Shown in pieces: positions 1 to 8,348 of a DNA stretch of 64,000 nt. The first letter of the stretch is position 1; the number at the start of each line of letters is the position of its first letter. The stretch lies in NCBI GenBank assembly GCA_003054665.1, contig QAYY01000001.1, forward strand, positions 423,501 to 487,500, in the 5' to 3' direction. The notes under the pieces are model-generated. The model did not search any database. It was not told the DNA's origin and was given only the letters and a program-made list of their open reading frames with translations. Source of the DNA: Opitutaceae bacterium EW11. GTDB taxonomy: Bacteria; Verrucomicrobiota; Verrucomicrobiia; Opitutales; Opitutaceae. The position numbers and the translations under genes were made by a program.

Positions 1-204
1 GAAGAGGCGTTCACGGAAATGCACCGGACTCACCCGGAGGTGCCGATTCTGCTGATGAGCGGCTATTCCGAAAAACTCGCCTCCGAACGATTCGCGAAGG
101 AAAAGCCCGCCGGCTTCCTCCCGAAACCCTTCGATCGAGCAACGCTGGAAGCGACTCTCGCCGCCGTGCTTGCGTCCCAGACCGCCGCCCAGGCCCGGAC
201 CTAG
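1..204 (+). CDS. Response regulator receiver domain, C-terminal part (5' truncated)
   Basis: The reading frame is open from the first base and ends at 204, giving the last 67 residues of a protein whose start lies outside the window. The motif ILLMSGYSE carries the conserved Ser/Thr position of receiver domains, and FLPKPF carries the invariant lysine, followed by the last helix (LEATLAAVLAS). The phosphoacceptor aspartate would lie upstream and cannot be seen. The style (MSGYSE, KPFDRATL) is typical of receiver domains at the C-terminus of hybrid PAS histidine kinases, so the missing part is probably a kinase; a free-standing regulator is also possible. Confidence 0.85.
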   Translation, partial: EEAFTEMHRTHPEVPILLMSGYSEKLASERFAKEKPAGFLPKPFDRATLEATLAAVLASQTAAQART

Positions 205-210
205 TTTGCA

Positions 211-245
211 CAAAAAAAAGCGCGGGGCGAAAACGCACCCGCGCT
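211..245 (-). terminator. Rho-independent terminator of the zinc-ribbon gene
   Basis: Perfect 8 bp arms AGCGCGGG (219-226) and CCCGCGCT (238-245) enclose an 11-base loop. On the minus strand the stem is followed by an eight-base T run (plus-strand A run 212-219). It sits 15 bp beyond the stop of the minus-strand gene at 261-644. The stem could also stop plus-strand transcripts from the gene ending at 204, but that side has no T run. Confidence 0.8.
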
Positions 246-260
246 CAGAGGAAAGTGCTG

Positions 261-644
261 TCAGACCGCGGCAGCCTCGCTCGTGCGGCGTGTCTTCCGG
301 CCCACGGCAGCCGCCACCGGCTTCTTCGGAAGCATCGCCTGCATTTCTTCGGCCGGCAAAAACAGGTAACAGCCGCAGTTCTCGCAAAGGGTCAGATCGT
401 CCTGCTTCATCAACGAGCCCGTCATGCTGGCGGGAACGCGCATGTGGCACGCAGTGCACACCCCGTGCCGCACCGGAGCGACACCCTTTCTTCCCTGCTC
501 CACGAGGCGCAGGTAGTGTGCCAAGATCGGATTCGGAACCTGCTCCCGCAGGCCCGCAACGACCGCCTGATGTTCGGGCGATGTCGACGGCACCCGAAGC
601 AGCGTGGGTTGGGCAGAGAGCATTTTTTCAACCAGAGTACTCAT
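261..644 (-). CDS. Zinc-ribbon domain protein (C4-type), function unknown
   Basis: A 127-residue protein starting MSTLVEKML. I chose this start because GGAGGT lies just upstream (648-653); the longer frame to 827 has no support. The C-terminal half has a four-cysteine zinc ribbon, CTACHMRVP about 20 residues before CENCGCYLFL, as in the C4 zinc-ribbon (DUF164/CT398-like) proteins. The usual long N-terminal coiled coil of that family is missing or very short here, so this is either a short relative or an independent ribbon protein. The tail is basic (GRKTRRTSE), which could favour nucleic-acid contact, but that is inference. It has its own terminator at 211-245. Confidence 0.8.
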   Translation of the reverse strand: MSTLVEKMLSAQPTLLRVPSTSPEHQAVVAGLREQVPNPILAHYLRLVEQGRKGVAPVRHGVCTACHMRVPASMTGSLMKQDDLTLCENCGCYLFLPAEEMQAMLPKKPVAAAVGRKTRRTSEAAAV

Positions 645-647
645 ACG

Positions 648-653
648 ACCTCC
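648..653 (-). promoter_or_regulatory. Shine-Dalgarno site fixing the zinc-ribbon start
   Basis: The minus strand reads GGAGGT, then CGT, then ATG. This is one of the few strong Shine-Dalgarno sites in the window and decides the 644 start over the longer upstream frame. Confidence 0.7.
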
Positions 654-924
654 GGTACCGCATGGCATATGCCGATGTACACCGCCGCGCGGCAAGGTAC
701 TCTCGGGAAGGAGGTTGGAGGTCCAATTCGCCCTTCCGCCGCAACGACCTCGCTCGGTTAATCCGTCATTTGCTGCAGTTCTTGCAGCACTTGGCTGCGG
801 AATCTGCAGTGTTTGCTCACGGCCCAAGAGGCTCCTCAGCGAGCGTAGGGCCGCCGCCGACTCGGGCTACTCCTGCGTAGTGCCGAATCTCATACCCGCC
901 CCGGGCGACCAGCCGGATTTGCGG

Positions 925-1665
925 TCAAAGCGGTGGCTCAGGGAGTTCTCCGGAAAGATCGAGGATGAATGCAGCCGGAATCGCGGCGCGAACGATCTCG
1001 CAGGCTGCGTTCACCCAGCGGCCGCAGCGGTCGAGCACGGCGCTGTCCGACGTCGCGACCGGCCACGCGCTTTCGGCGAGGAGTCGGTCGGGGCTGAACT
1101 CGAGCTGCACCTCCCAGTTCCAACCGGCGCGTTTGGCTAGCTCTTCGAGCACACCGCGCAGGCGTCCGCTATTTCCGACCGGCCGATCGAGAAACCAGCG
1201 GCAGCGGCTCACCTGCCAGCCCGCGGCCGCCTCGCCGATCAGCTGGGCCGCGCGTCCGGTCTCCGTGACTTCGCGGTAAGTCCCGTGCAGGCTCGCCATG
1301 TCCCGGTAAGCACCATCGCGCCCGCGGAGGATGACGCCGCCCGCCAGGGCCGCCTCGATCGTGATCAGGAGGTTGTAGCCGTCGATCCACAGTTCGCCGC
1401 CCGCAAGCTCTCCGGCGTCAAGCTCGTGCGTCCGACGTCGCATCCGCTGCTCCTCCGAGCAGGCGCAACGAGCCACGGCGAGGCGCTGGCGCTGGGTGAG
1501 CAGGTGGCGATCTCCCGTGATCGCGAGTGCGGAGCGAAGCGCGTATCCGCGGTCAAGCAGCCACGCCAGATCGGCGCTCGCGGCGCGAAGGGCCGGCCAG
1601 TGCGTCGCGGCGAAGAGTTCGTCGTCTTCGGGATGCGCTCCGCGGTGCGTCCGCTTGTCCGGCAT
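925..1665 (-). CDS. DUF434 / DUF5616 domain protein
   Basis: A 246-residue protein. The N-terminal block (HRGAHPEDDELF, LAWLLDRGYALRSAL, GDRHLLTQRQRLAV) matches what I know of the DUF434 family, and the second half (WIDGYNLLITIEAALAGGV, GRDGAYRDMASLHGTYR) matches the DUF5616 part that usually follows it. No catalytic assignment is established. The conserved acidic residues in DGYN and in GRDG/RDM recall metal-dependent nuclease folds such as PIN, but this is only inference. The start at MPDKRTHRG agrees with family N-termini. The gap to the next minus-strand gene upstream (1750-5109) is 84 bp, so co-transcription is possible, although the functions look unrelated. Confidence 0.8.
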   Translation of the reverse strand: MPDKRTHRGAHPEDDELFAATHWPALRAASADLAWLLDRGYALRSALAITGDRHLLTQRQRLAVARCACSEEQRMRRRTHELDAGELAGGELWIDGYNLLITIEAALAGGVILRGRDGAYRDMASLHGTYREVTETGRAAQLIGEAAAGWQVSRCRWFLDRPVGNSGRLRGVLEELAKRAGWNWEVQLEFSPDRLLAESAWPVATSDSAVLDRCGRWVNAACEIVRAAIPAAFILDLSGELPEPPL

Positions 1666-1749
1666 GCGCTCAGTCTGCCGTCGCCGGATCTCCTCCGCAA
1701 CTCTCGGGGCCGCGAACCGAGCGCCTGCCGCAGACCGTCCGGGGTGCGG

Positions 1750-4700
1750 TCATCTCACGAGTGTCGCCGACATGAGGCCGATCACGACATCGTTGGCCAA
1801 GGCCCGCACTTCCAACGAGCGGAGTTCGCGGTCGGGCTGTAGTGGCAGTTCCAGGACGGTCGCCGCGCCGCCGGGAATCGGCCCGCCTCGCCCCTCGAAA
1901 TCGGGGAAGGACAGCACGCGCACGTTGCCCGTTTTCAGATCCACGCGCATCGGCAGCGGCTGAGGACGGCGGAACTGGAAATCGTCGACAAAATAGTCCT
2001 GTTCGATCGGCCACCAGGTAACGGGGTTCTGCAGCGAGAGCCGGTCGGCCGAACCATCGGCGTAGCGCACGACCACCTCGCCGTTCTCGAAACGGCTCTG
2101 CATCGGTCCGGTGGATCCGGCCATGAGCAAAACGATGCCCCGGGCCCGCCCGGAAAGCTCCACGCTGACGGATTTCGGGTAGTTGTCCCACTGCGACACA
2201 AATGCGACGTTCCGCGCCTGCGGTTCGCCCGGCGTCGCGAGCGGCACGCCGTTCGGCAGGGAGATTCTTCCGCCGCCGCGCGCGGCGCTTGCCCTCAGGC
2301 CCGAGTCGTCGATCTCGGCGGTGGTCTTCACGCCGCCCGCCCAGCCGCCGAGCCCCTGCTTCGGCAGCGCCAGCGATACGAACGGCGAGCGCGGCGAGCG
2401 GTACTCGTTCCTGAAGATCTGGGTCACGCGATCGTTGAACGCGCCCGAAAGGTCCACCGGCTCGCACCGATCCGTCGCGCCGAGCTGGATACGCGGGAAG
2501 TCGGGCTCGGGCAGCCGGGCGTCGACACGCGGCTCCGCCCGCCAGGCGAGACGCCCGTCTCCCGCGGCGGCTGGACGAGGCTCGGATCCCCTGGCGACCG
2601 GCACGCCGGCCCAGCGAATCGCCACGCGGTGCCGGCCCGCCGGCTGGGCGCGAATCTCGATCTTCGGTCCCCCGATGGCGTCCGGCACTTCGGCAAAGGT
2701 TCCGGGGACGCCGTTGATGGTGATGTCGCCCACCCGATCGTTGGGCGCGTTAACGATCAGCCGAAGCGCCTGCGGCACCGGAAAGCGCTGCTCGACGTCG
2801 TAGGTGTCGGTGTCCCCTTCCCTCCAAAACGTGAACGACACGTCCGGATGCACCAGGCTCGCCTGCGGCCATGCCTCCGGGAAACCCGGCGAGACCGTCA
2901 GAACGCCCGAAAGCGCATCGGGGCGCAGACCGAACAGTCCCTCGATCAGCGCGCGCGAAAACGTTCCGCAGCCGTCCGCGAAATCGCGCTGGGACTCACG
3001 GCGATAGACGTCGAGATACGACATCGAGCCGACGTTGCCGGGAGAAATGCCGAGGTACATCGCCGCGAGGAGCGAACCTTTCGCCATGCGCCAGGCCTCG
3101 TCCGGCCGGCCCGCCTGCCAAAATCCCAGCGACGCGTGCATCACTTCGGACATGACGACGTTGTTGATCGACCACTGATACGGCATCCAGTCCGAGGTCG
3201 AGAGCGTGTAGAATCCGTCGGGAACGCCCGGACCACGCACCGGCAGGTGAGGGATCTCGTCGTCGACCTGGCGCGACATTCGCCACGCCTCGTCGCCGGT
3301 CGGCACCTCGGAATCGACCGTGTGGTAGAAGGTCCACAACGCGGCGCTTGGGTGCACGCGTTGGAGCCCGAGCCAGTCCTTGTATTCGGCAAAGCACTGC
3401 CGGTCGGGAAGCCACAGCAGTTTCCGCATGGCCCGGCCGATCAGCTCCGCCTCGCGTTCATAGGGCTCGGGATTCTCGCCCAGAAGGCGGGCCAGCCGGG
3501 CAGCTTCTCGATTCTGGAAGTAATTGTAGGCCGACGCGTGGGCCGTCCCGCCACCGCCGTACTGCAGGTCGTCGCTCGCCCAGATCGCCGCGTAAGCTTC
3601 GTACAGCGGCAGCTTTTCGGGGCCGTATTCCCGACGGAAAAGGCGCCGTTCCCAGGCGAGATGTCGAACGATCGCCGGCCAGAGCCGCCGCGCGAGCTTC
3701 AGATCGCCCGTCCAGCGCAAGTGCCGGAACACCCCGTCGAAAAAGACGAGGTTCATGTCGTAGTGCGAATTCGAAAGATCGCCGTTGGAGTGCAGCCCCG
3801 CCTCGTTTCGGGCCAGATTGGCCGCCTCGTCGGCAGGCGGCACCGATCCGGGAACGGTATCCGTGTTTTGGCGACCGATCCAATAGAGCATGTTCTTCCT
3901 GGCGCGGTCGTGCCGCCCCAGGGCGTCGAGCGAATACGGCCCGCGCCAGCCCAGGAGCTTCGTACGCCATGCGATCGCGCCGTGCATGATCGCCTGCTGC
4001 GGCTCGTCCCAGACGGCGTCCGCCGCGACGTTGAGCGCGCCCACGGCGGCATTCAGGTACGGATCCGGCGTCTGCACCCGCACGCGGTTGCGCAACTCCG
4101 AGAACTGCTCCTCCGCGGCGGCAAAACGGCTCGTGAGTTCGGCGGGAGCGAACACCGGGGCAAGCGTTCCCGGTTTCGGGGCGCTGGCCTGAGCAGTGCC
4201 CGGTTTGGTCACTTCGCGATAGACCGGGAGTTCCTCGGCGCCCCCGCTGGTCACCCGCTGGAAAGAAAGCAACACCGGCCTGCGTTGCGTCAGCGGCAAC
4301 AGCCCAACGACCACGGGCAGTTCGGGCGCCGCCGCGCTGTGCGGCCGTTCTTCAAGCGCGCGGAGCAGCTTCGCGGGAGACCCCCAGTCCGCGGCGTCCG
4401 CGACCGCCTGTCTCGCCGGGACGCTGGTCACGCCGACAAGCGTGGCCGCCTTTGCGCGAAGCGTGAAACCCGAGTCGCGGAGTTCGAAAACGTTTCCCCG
4501 GCAAAACGCGGGCTTCAGCTGGAACCACTCGGAGATCGGCACCTTTTCCGTGCCGATGTCGCCGTCGCGCGTGCCTCGTTGCCCATTCACGCCGCCGAAG
4601 GCCCAGACCAGGTCCACCGGGCCGGGCAGCCCCGAAGCCGCCACACTCAAGGCGAGTCCCTCGGTTTCTCGGTACGCGACGGCGGTGAGCGTGATCCGCC

Positions 4701-5109
4701 CATCGGGCCCAAGCAGAGGATCGCGAATGTCGTAGATCAGCTCGCCCGGACGATAGCGCGTCTGGATCGACGCCGCCTCGATCAACCATTTGGCGCCGGC
4801 CGGGGTCGCGACGCCGACGCGCACGTTGCCGCCGCGGCCGGGGAGATAGAGCACAAATTCAGGCCGGTCCCCGCCGTCCACACGGAAGGCGGAGTTCCCT
4901 CCGTACAGTGGGCGATTGAAGGTTTCCTTTCCGTCCTCGATCACGAAGTCGGCACCGTCGGGCCGATATCGCAGGGGTCGATCGATGCCGCCGGCCAGAT
5001 TAGGAGTGAGACGCGACGCTCCAGGAGTCTGCGCCGAGAGCGCAGCGAGGCCCAGGAGCAGGCCGGGGAAGACTACGCGGAGAGGAAGCACACGCATCTT
5101 TCGCAGCAT
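1750..5109 (-). CDS. Large secreted DUF4450-type glycoside-hydrolase-like protein
   Basis: About 1,119 residues from MLRKMRVLPLR; the frame extends to 5157, but the signal peptide (RVLPLRVVFPGLLLGLAALSAQ) argues for 5109 or 5097. The N-terminal 300 residues form a beta-rich domain (RYRPDGADFVIEDGKETFNR, LYLPGRGGNVRVG) resembling DUF4450 proteins of Bacteroidetes. The middle (about 340-800) is an (alpha/alpha)6-type catalytic region with WRTKLLGWRGPYSLDALG, DMNLVFFDG and ASDDLQYGGGG, as in GH clans with six-hairpin barrels. A further C-terminal beta region follows. I expect export and action on plant or algal polysaccharide, but the substrate is not known and no catalytic acid can be named safely. 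The hydrolase gene 5180-6145 lies just upstream on the same strand, so they may form an operon. Confidence 0.8.
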   Translation of the reverse strand: MLRKMRVLPLRVVFPGLLLGLAALSAQTPGASRLTPNLAGGIDRPLRYRPDGADFVIEDGKETFNRPLYGGNSAFRVDGGDRPEFVLYLPGRGGNVRVGVATPAGAKWLIEAASIQTRYRPGELIYDIRDPLLGPDGRITLTAVAYRETEGLALSVAASGLPGPVDLVWAFGGVNGQRGTRDGDIGTEKVPISEWFQLKPAFCRGNVFELRDSGFTLRAKAATLVGVTSVPARQAVADAADWGSPAKLLRALEERPHSAAAPELPVVVGLLPLTQRRPVLLSFQRVTSGGAEELPVYREVTKPGTAQASAPKPGTLAPVFAPAELTSRFAAAEEQFSELRNRVRVQTPDPYLNAAVGALNVAADAVWDEPQQAIMHGAIAWRTKLLGWRGPYSLDALGRHDRARKNMLYWIGRQNTDTVPGSVPPADEAANLARNEAGLHSNGDLSNSHYDMNLVFFDGVFRHLRWTGDLKLARRLWPAIVRHLAWERRLFRREYGPEKLPLYEAYAAIWASDDLQYGGGGTAHASAYNYFQNREAARLARLLGENPEPYEREAELIGRAMRKLLWLPDRQCFAEYKDWLGLQRVHPSAALWTFYHTVDSEVPTGDEAWRMSRQVDDEIPHLPVRGPGVPDGFYTLSTSDWMPYQWSINNVVMSEVMHASLGFWQAGRPDEAWRMAKGSLLAAMYLGISPGNVGSMSYLDVYRRESQRDFADGCGTFSRALIEGLFGLRPDALSGVLTVSPGFPEAWPQASLVHPDVSFTFWREGDTDTYDVEQRFPVPQALRLIVNAPNDRVGDITINGVPGTFAEVPDAIGGPKIEIRAQPAGRHRVAIRWAGVPVARGSEPRPAAAGDGRLAWRAEPRVDARLPEPDFPRIQLGATDRCEPVDLSGAFNDRVTQIFRNEYRSPRSPFVSLALPKQGLGGWAGGVKTTAEIDDSGLRASAARGGGRISLPNGVPLATPGEPQARNVAFVSQWDNYPKSVSVELSGRARGIVLLMAGSTGPMQSRFENGEVVVRYADGSADRLSLQNPVTWWPIEQDYFVDDFQFRRPQPLPMRVDLKTGNVRVLSFPDFEGRGGPIPGGAATVLELPLQPDRELRSLEVRALANDVVIGLMSATLVR

Positions 5110-5179
5110 CGGCGTTTGAGTTCGAGGGTCCGTTTGCTGGACAGTCCGAGTCGCCACGCAGCGAGTCCGGGCCGAGCGT

Positions 5180-6145
5180 CTATTTTCGGTCGAGCGATAG
5201 TTCTCGCATCAGCCAGGCCTCGCGGTCGGCGCGGATGGTCGCGGGCTGGGCCATCTCGTGGGTGGCGCCGCCGTAGACGGTCATTTGCTTCCTGCCGGAG
5301 ACCGCCGCAAAAAAATCCGCCGCCTTCGCCAGCGGGACGTAACGGTCCTTTTCCGCGAACTGGCAGAGCACGGAGGCGCCGCCGAGTTCGCCGAGATAAT
5401 CGCGCATCTCGAGTCCGCGGTTACGATGCAGGTAATCCGGCATCGACTTTGGTTTTGCGTGATAAAACGCCCAATCGAGGAGACTCGGTGTGCAGGCGAT
5501 GAATACGCAGGTTTTCACCGGACCGCCCACGCTGGCGGCGATGGAAGCGTACATCGCTCCGTAGTCGTGGCCGACGATGGCGACGGGGACAGCGGATCCG
5601 GCCTCGCCTCGCAGGAGTTCGATCGCACGGCACAGCGCAACCACCTGAGCGACGGAATTCCCGTAATCCTCCTCCAGGACACGCTGTTCGTACCAACCGG
5701 GCCGCGCCCAGGCGGCGTCGACGAGCAACGAGACGACCCCGCGCCCGGCCAGCGCCGACGCTTCGCCGAGAAACTCGCTGCGATTCGTCGTTTCGGGTTT
5801 CCCCAGCCAATGCACCCAAAGCACCGCCGCGCGGACGGCGCCCTCCTTCGGCCGGATGAGAAACGCCGCGGTGCGGTCGAGCGAAGAACCGGGAGCGGCG
5901 GCAAACGTCAGGTCCGAGACGATCGCGTCGTCCCGGGACTCCGAGGACTTGCGCACCACCTGGAGATCGTGGACGCCACCGAGCGGGAATTGCGCACGGC
6001 GTTCCTCGCGCGAAAGCGACGTGCCGCGTTCCGCTTCGGAGGGATTCGCAGAGGGTGCCGAATCGCCGGCGCCCCGGACGCTTCCGGTCAGCGCCGCCAT
6101 TGAAAGAACGAACGCGAACACCCGGACGAGGATGGGAAAAGTCAT
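5180..6145 (-). CDS. Secreted alpha/beta hydrolase with an Asp-type nucleophile elbow
   Basis: A 321-residue protein with a signal peptide (MTFPILVRVFAFVLSMAALTGSVRG). The alpha/beta-hydrolase fold is shown by the strand ending VLWVHWLGKP (about 110), the elbow VGHDYGAMYA (about 191-200), FAEKDRYVP (263-271) and GGATHEM (292-298). The putative triad is Asp194, Asp267 and His296. The elbow carries Asp where most esterases carry Ser, as in epoxide hydrolases and haloalkane dehalogenases. A dienelactone-hydrolase-like or prolyl-peptidase-like ancestor with a changed nucleophile is the other option. It is probably co-transcribed with the DUF4450 gene downstream, which suggests removal of a substituent from a carbohydrate, but this is inference. 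Confidence 0.8.
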   Translation of the reverse strand: MTFPILVRVFAFVLSMAALTGSVRGAGDSAPSANPSEAERGTSLSREERRAQFPLGGVHDLQVVRKSSESRDDAIVSDLTFAAAPGSSLDRTAAFLIRPKEGAVRAAVLWVHWLGKPETTNRSEFLGEASALAGRGVVSLLVDAAWARPGWYEQRVLEEDYGNSVAQVVALCRAIELLRGEAGSAVPVAIVGHDYGAMYASIAASVGGPVKTCVFIACTPSLLDWAFYHAKPKSMPDYLHRNRGLEMRDYLGELGGASVLCQFAEKDRYVPLAKAADFFAAVSGRKQMTVYGGATHEMAQPATIRADREAWLMRELSLDRK

Positions 6146-6252
6146 GGCGTCTCCGATGCCAACTCGTCCGACTCGGCCGCTTCGTCAACTCCGCTTTCGT
6201 CAGACGCCGCTTCGGGAGTTGCCGGTTGTCCGGATCCGCGTGCAATCGAGCC

Positions 6253-6960
6253 ATGACTCCGGACACGACCCCCACCCCGTTTCCCGAAAACCCACCGCTC
6301 TCCGCGCTCGAAGCGCGTGCCCTGGGTTGTCTGATCGAAAAGGAGTTCACCACCCCCGACGTGTATCCGCTTTCGCTCAACGCGCTGGTCAACGCCTGCA
6401 ATCAGCGCAACAATCGGCACCCGATTTTATCCGTCGGTGCGCGCGAGGTGGAACTGGCGCTCGATCAACTCAGGCAGCGCCGCATCGCCTCGCTCGTCGC
6501 CGGAGCCGACGCGCGGGTGCCGAAGTTCCGGCAAACGCTGGACATCTCCTACCCACTCGACCCGATTTCCCGCGCGCTGCTGGGCGAACTGCTGCTCCGG
6601 GGCCCGCAGACCGCGGCGTCGCTGCGCGCCAACGCAGAGCGCATGCAGCCGATGCCCGACGCCGCCGAAATCGACCGCCTTCTCAACGACATGGCGGAGC
6701 GTCCGGCGGGCGCGCTCATCCGCCGTCTGCCCCGGCAAGCCGGTCAAAAGGAACTGCGCTGGGTGCAGCTCTTCACCGGAGAACCCGCCGAGAGCGCGGC
6801 GGCAGCCAGTCCTGCCGAATCGGGCCGACAAGCGCCGCCCCTCACCGTCTCGGTGTCGCTTCCGCCCGAAGCCGAAGCGCGCTTCGCCGCCCTCGAGGCC
6901 GAGGTCGCCCAGCTCAAGGCCGAGCTGAAAGCGCTGCGCGAATCGCTCGGCGGCAGCTGA
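6253..6960 (+). CDS. YceH-like DUF480 protein
   Basis: A 235-residue protein beginning MTPDTTPTPF. The sequence LSALEARALGCLIEKEFTTP followed by YPLSLNALVNACNQ, NRHPI and VELALDQLRQRRI is the hallmark of the DUF480/YceH family, which folds as two winged-helix domains; the second starts near RALLGELLLRGPQTAASLR. The C-terminal 35 residues (EAEARFAALEAEVAQLKAELKALRE) form a coiled coil, which probably drives dimerisation. The function of the family is not established. The frame stays open upstream to 6055, but that part overlaps the divergent hydrolase gene. The gene stands alone on the plus strand. Confidence 0.9.
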   Translation: MTPDTTPTPFPENPPLSALEARALGCLIEKEFTTPDVYPLSLNALVNACNQRNNRHPILSVGAREVELALDQLRQRRIASLVAGADARVPKFRQTLDISYPLDPISRALLGELLLRGPQTAASLRANAERMQPMPDAAEIDRLLNDMAERPAGALIRRLPRQAGQKELRWVQLFTGEPAESAAAASPAESGRQAPPLTVSVSLPPEAEARFAALEAEVAQLKAELKALRESLGGS

Positions 6961-7006
6961 GGCGGATCGAAGTGCGCGCAGCTCTCGCGCTCCCCTCACG
7001 TGCGCG

Positions 7007-7036
7007 CTTGCGGGTGGGTCGGCGCGTCCCTGCGAC
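7007..7036 (+). repeat. 30 bp interspersed intergenic repeat, copy 1
   Basis: The block beginning CTTGCGGGTGGG and ending CGTCCCTGCGAC recurs in inverted orientation at 54523-54552 with one mismatch in 30. Both copies are intergenic. A diverged third copy may lie at 37306-37340. Confidence 0.7.
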
Positions 7037-7111
7037 AACAGGTTTTGCTGCGCCCGTTCGTCGGCTGAGGCTGTCCGGACGCGTCTGCTGCGGAGAACGA
7101 CCGCGCTCTCA

Positions 7112-8317
7112 CTATTGCTCCAGCAACGCGGCGATGCCGCGCAGGACATCGTCGCGCCGCAGTTCGTAGTCCGACATTTTCTGGCTGTCGAACGGTCGTC
7201 GTCGCTCGACGAGCGAACGTCCCACCACGATCCCATACGGCATTCCTGCCGTGGCGCAGAACGAATAAAAGTAAGTGGAGAAAAACGGATGGCGCGCCAC
7301 TTCGCTCGGCACGAGTTCGAGCACCCGCGTGCCAGGGGCGCAGAAGATCAGGTTCGCCAATCCCGCGCCGTGCACGGCCAGCACGTGCGACGCTTCCGAC
7401 AAGCGCTCGCGAAAATCGGGCGTGCTCAGCGGATCGATGGTTTCGAAGCCCGCTTCGGCTGCGACCGTCTGCAGCCAAGCCCGGTCCAGCGGCTGCCGCC
7501 TGCCTTCGCGTACGAGAAAGATCCTCCGCCTGCGGCGACTCGTTTCCACCGGAGGAAATACCTCGCGGTAGAACTCCGTCACCCAGCCCGGCGTCAGGCC
7601 CGCCGCCCCCGGAAACGACGGCTGGACCAGGCAGTCGCACTCGAACTGCCCGCGGTGCGCGGGGCGGATCACGCGATCGCCCGGGATCTCTAGAGCGCGC
7701 TCGATCATCGCGGTGGCCGGAGTCCGCAGGGCCGGCAAAACGATCCGGTCGAAGTCCTCCCAGCGGGAGCCTGTCCGGCGGACGAGCGCCCAACGTCCGA
7801 CGCCGTCGATCGTGTAGTGGAAAAAATTGGACGCCGCCCACGCGGTCGCGAGATTCAGGATCCGCCCGGAGAGTTTTTGGGGCCGCCTCAACGAAACGAT
7901 GCGATTCGCCGCGGAATGCCAGGCGAGACCCATCTGGCAGAAGTCGCCGAGAAAGGTGTCGCCGGCGCCCACGACCCAGCCGTGCTGGTCGAGGATTCTT
8001 CCGCCGGGAATCTCCGCCACGCCGGCGTCATCCCAGCGCACCGTTTTTCCCTTTCGGAACGGCACGCCGGTATCGCTGCAAAAAAACGGAGGCGGCAACC
8101 GCTCCTCGTGCGCGGGGACGACCACCGACCAGTTCAAGCTGTGGCGCGCCCGATAGCCGCGCCAGTCCTGCCAGCGGCGCGGCGGGCCAAAGGATCGCGA
8201 ACTGCCCGGCAACCAGCGCAGGACCGTGCGCGGCACAATTCCGAAAAGCCGCAGGAGTAGGCGATCGATTAGCTTGGGGAGACGTTGCCGCACACCGACA
8301 GGCTCTAAAAGAGCCAA
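7112..8317 (-). CDS. Glycosyltransferase family 61 (DUF563) protein
   Basis: A 401-residue protein without a signal peptide. The C-terminal half has the GT61/DUF563 pattern: RRRIFLVREGRRQPL (nucleotide-sugar region), then LSEASHVLAVHGAGLANLIFCAPGTRVLELVP, where HGAGL.N..F is the family signature. The middle has NFFHYTIDGVGRW, also typical. Such enzymes build capsule or exopolysaccharide chains on the cytoplasmic side; the donor and acceptor cannot be deduced. It begins 31 bp after the stop of the secreted protease gene on the same strand and may share its transcript. No other polysaccharide-assembly gene is next to it, so it is an orphan transferase. Confidence 0.88.
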   Translation of the reverse strand: MALLEPVGVRQRLPKLIDRLLLRLFGIVPRTVLRWLPGSSRSFGPPRRWQDWRGYRARHSLNWSVVVPAHEERLPPPFFCSDTGVPFRKGKTVRWDDAGVAEIPGGRILDQHGWVVGAGDTFLGDFCQMGLAWHSAANRIVSLRRPQKLSGRILNLATAWAASNFFHYTIDGVGRWALVRRTGSRWEDFDRIVLPALRTPATAMIERALEIPGDRVIRPAHRGQFECDCLVQPSFPGAAGLTPGWVTEFYREVFPPVETSRRRRRIFLVREGRRQPLDRAWLQTVAAEAGFETIDPLSTPDFRERLSEASHVLAVHGAGLANLIFCAPGTRVLELVPSEVARHPFFSTYFYSFCATAGMPYGIVVGRSLVERRRPFDSQKMSDYELRRDDVLRGIAALLEQ

Positions 8318-8348
8318 CGGCGGTATCGAGTCTTGAAATCGGCGAGCG

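Noticed and set aside
2629-5502. Long plus-strand open frame (957 codons) opposite the DUF4450 gene
   Set aside because: It is rich in Arg/Gly/His with no domain and is fully antisense to a well-supported gene; long shadows are expected at this GC content.
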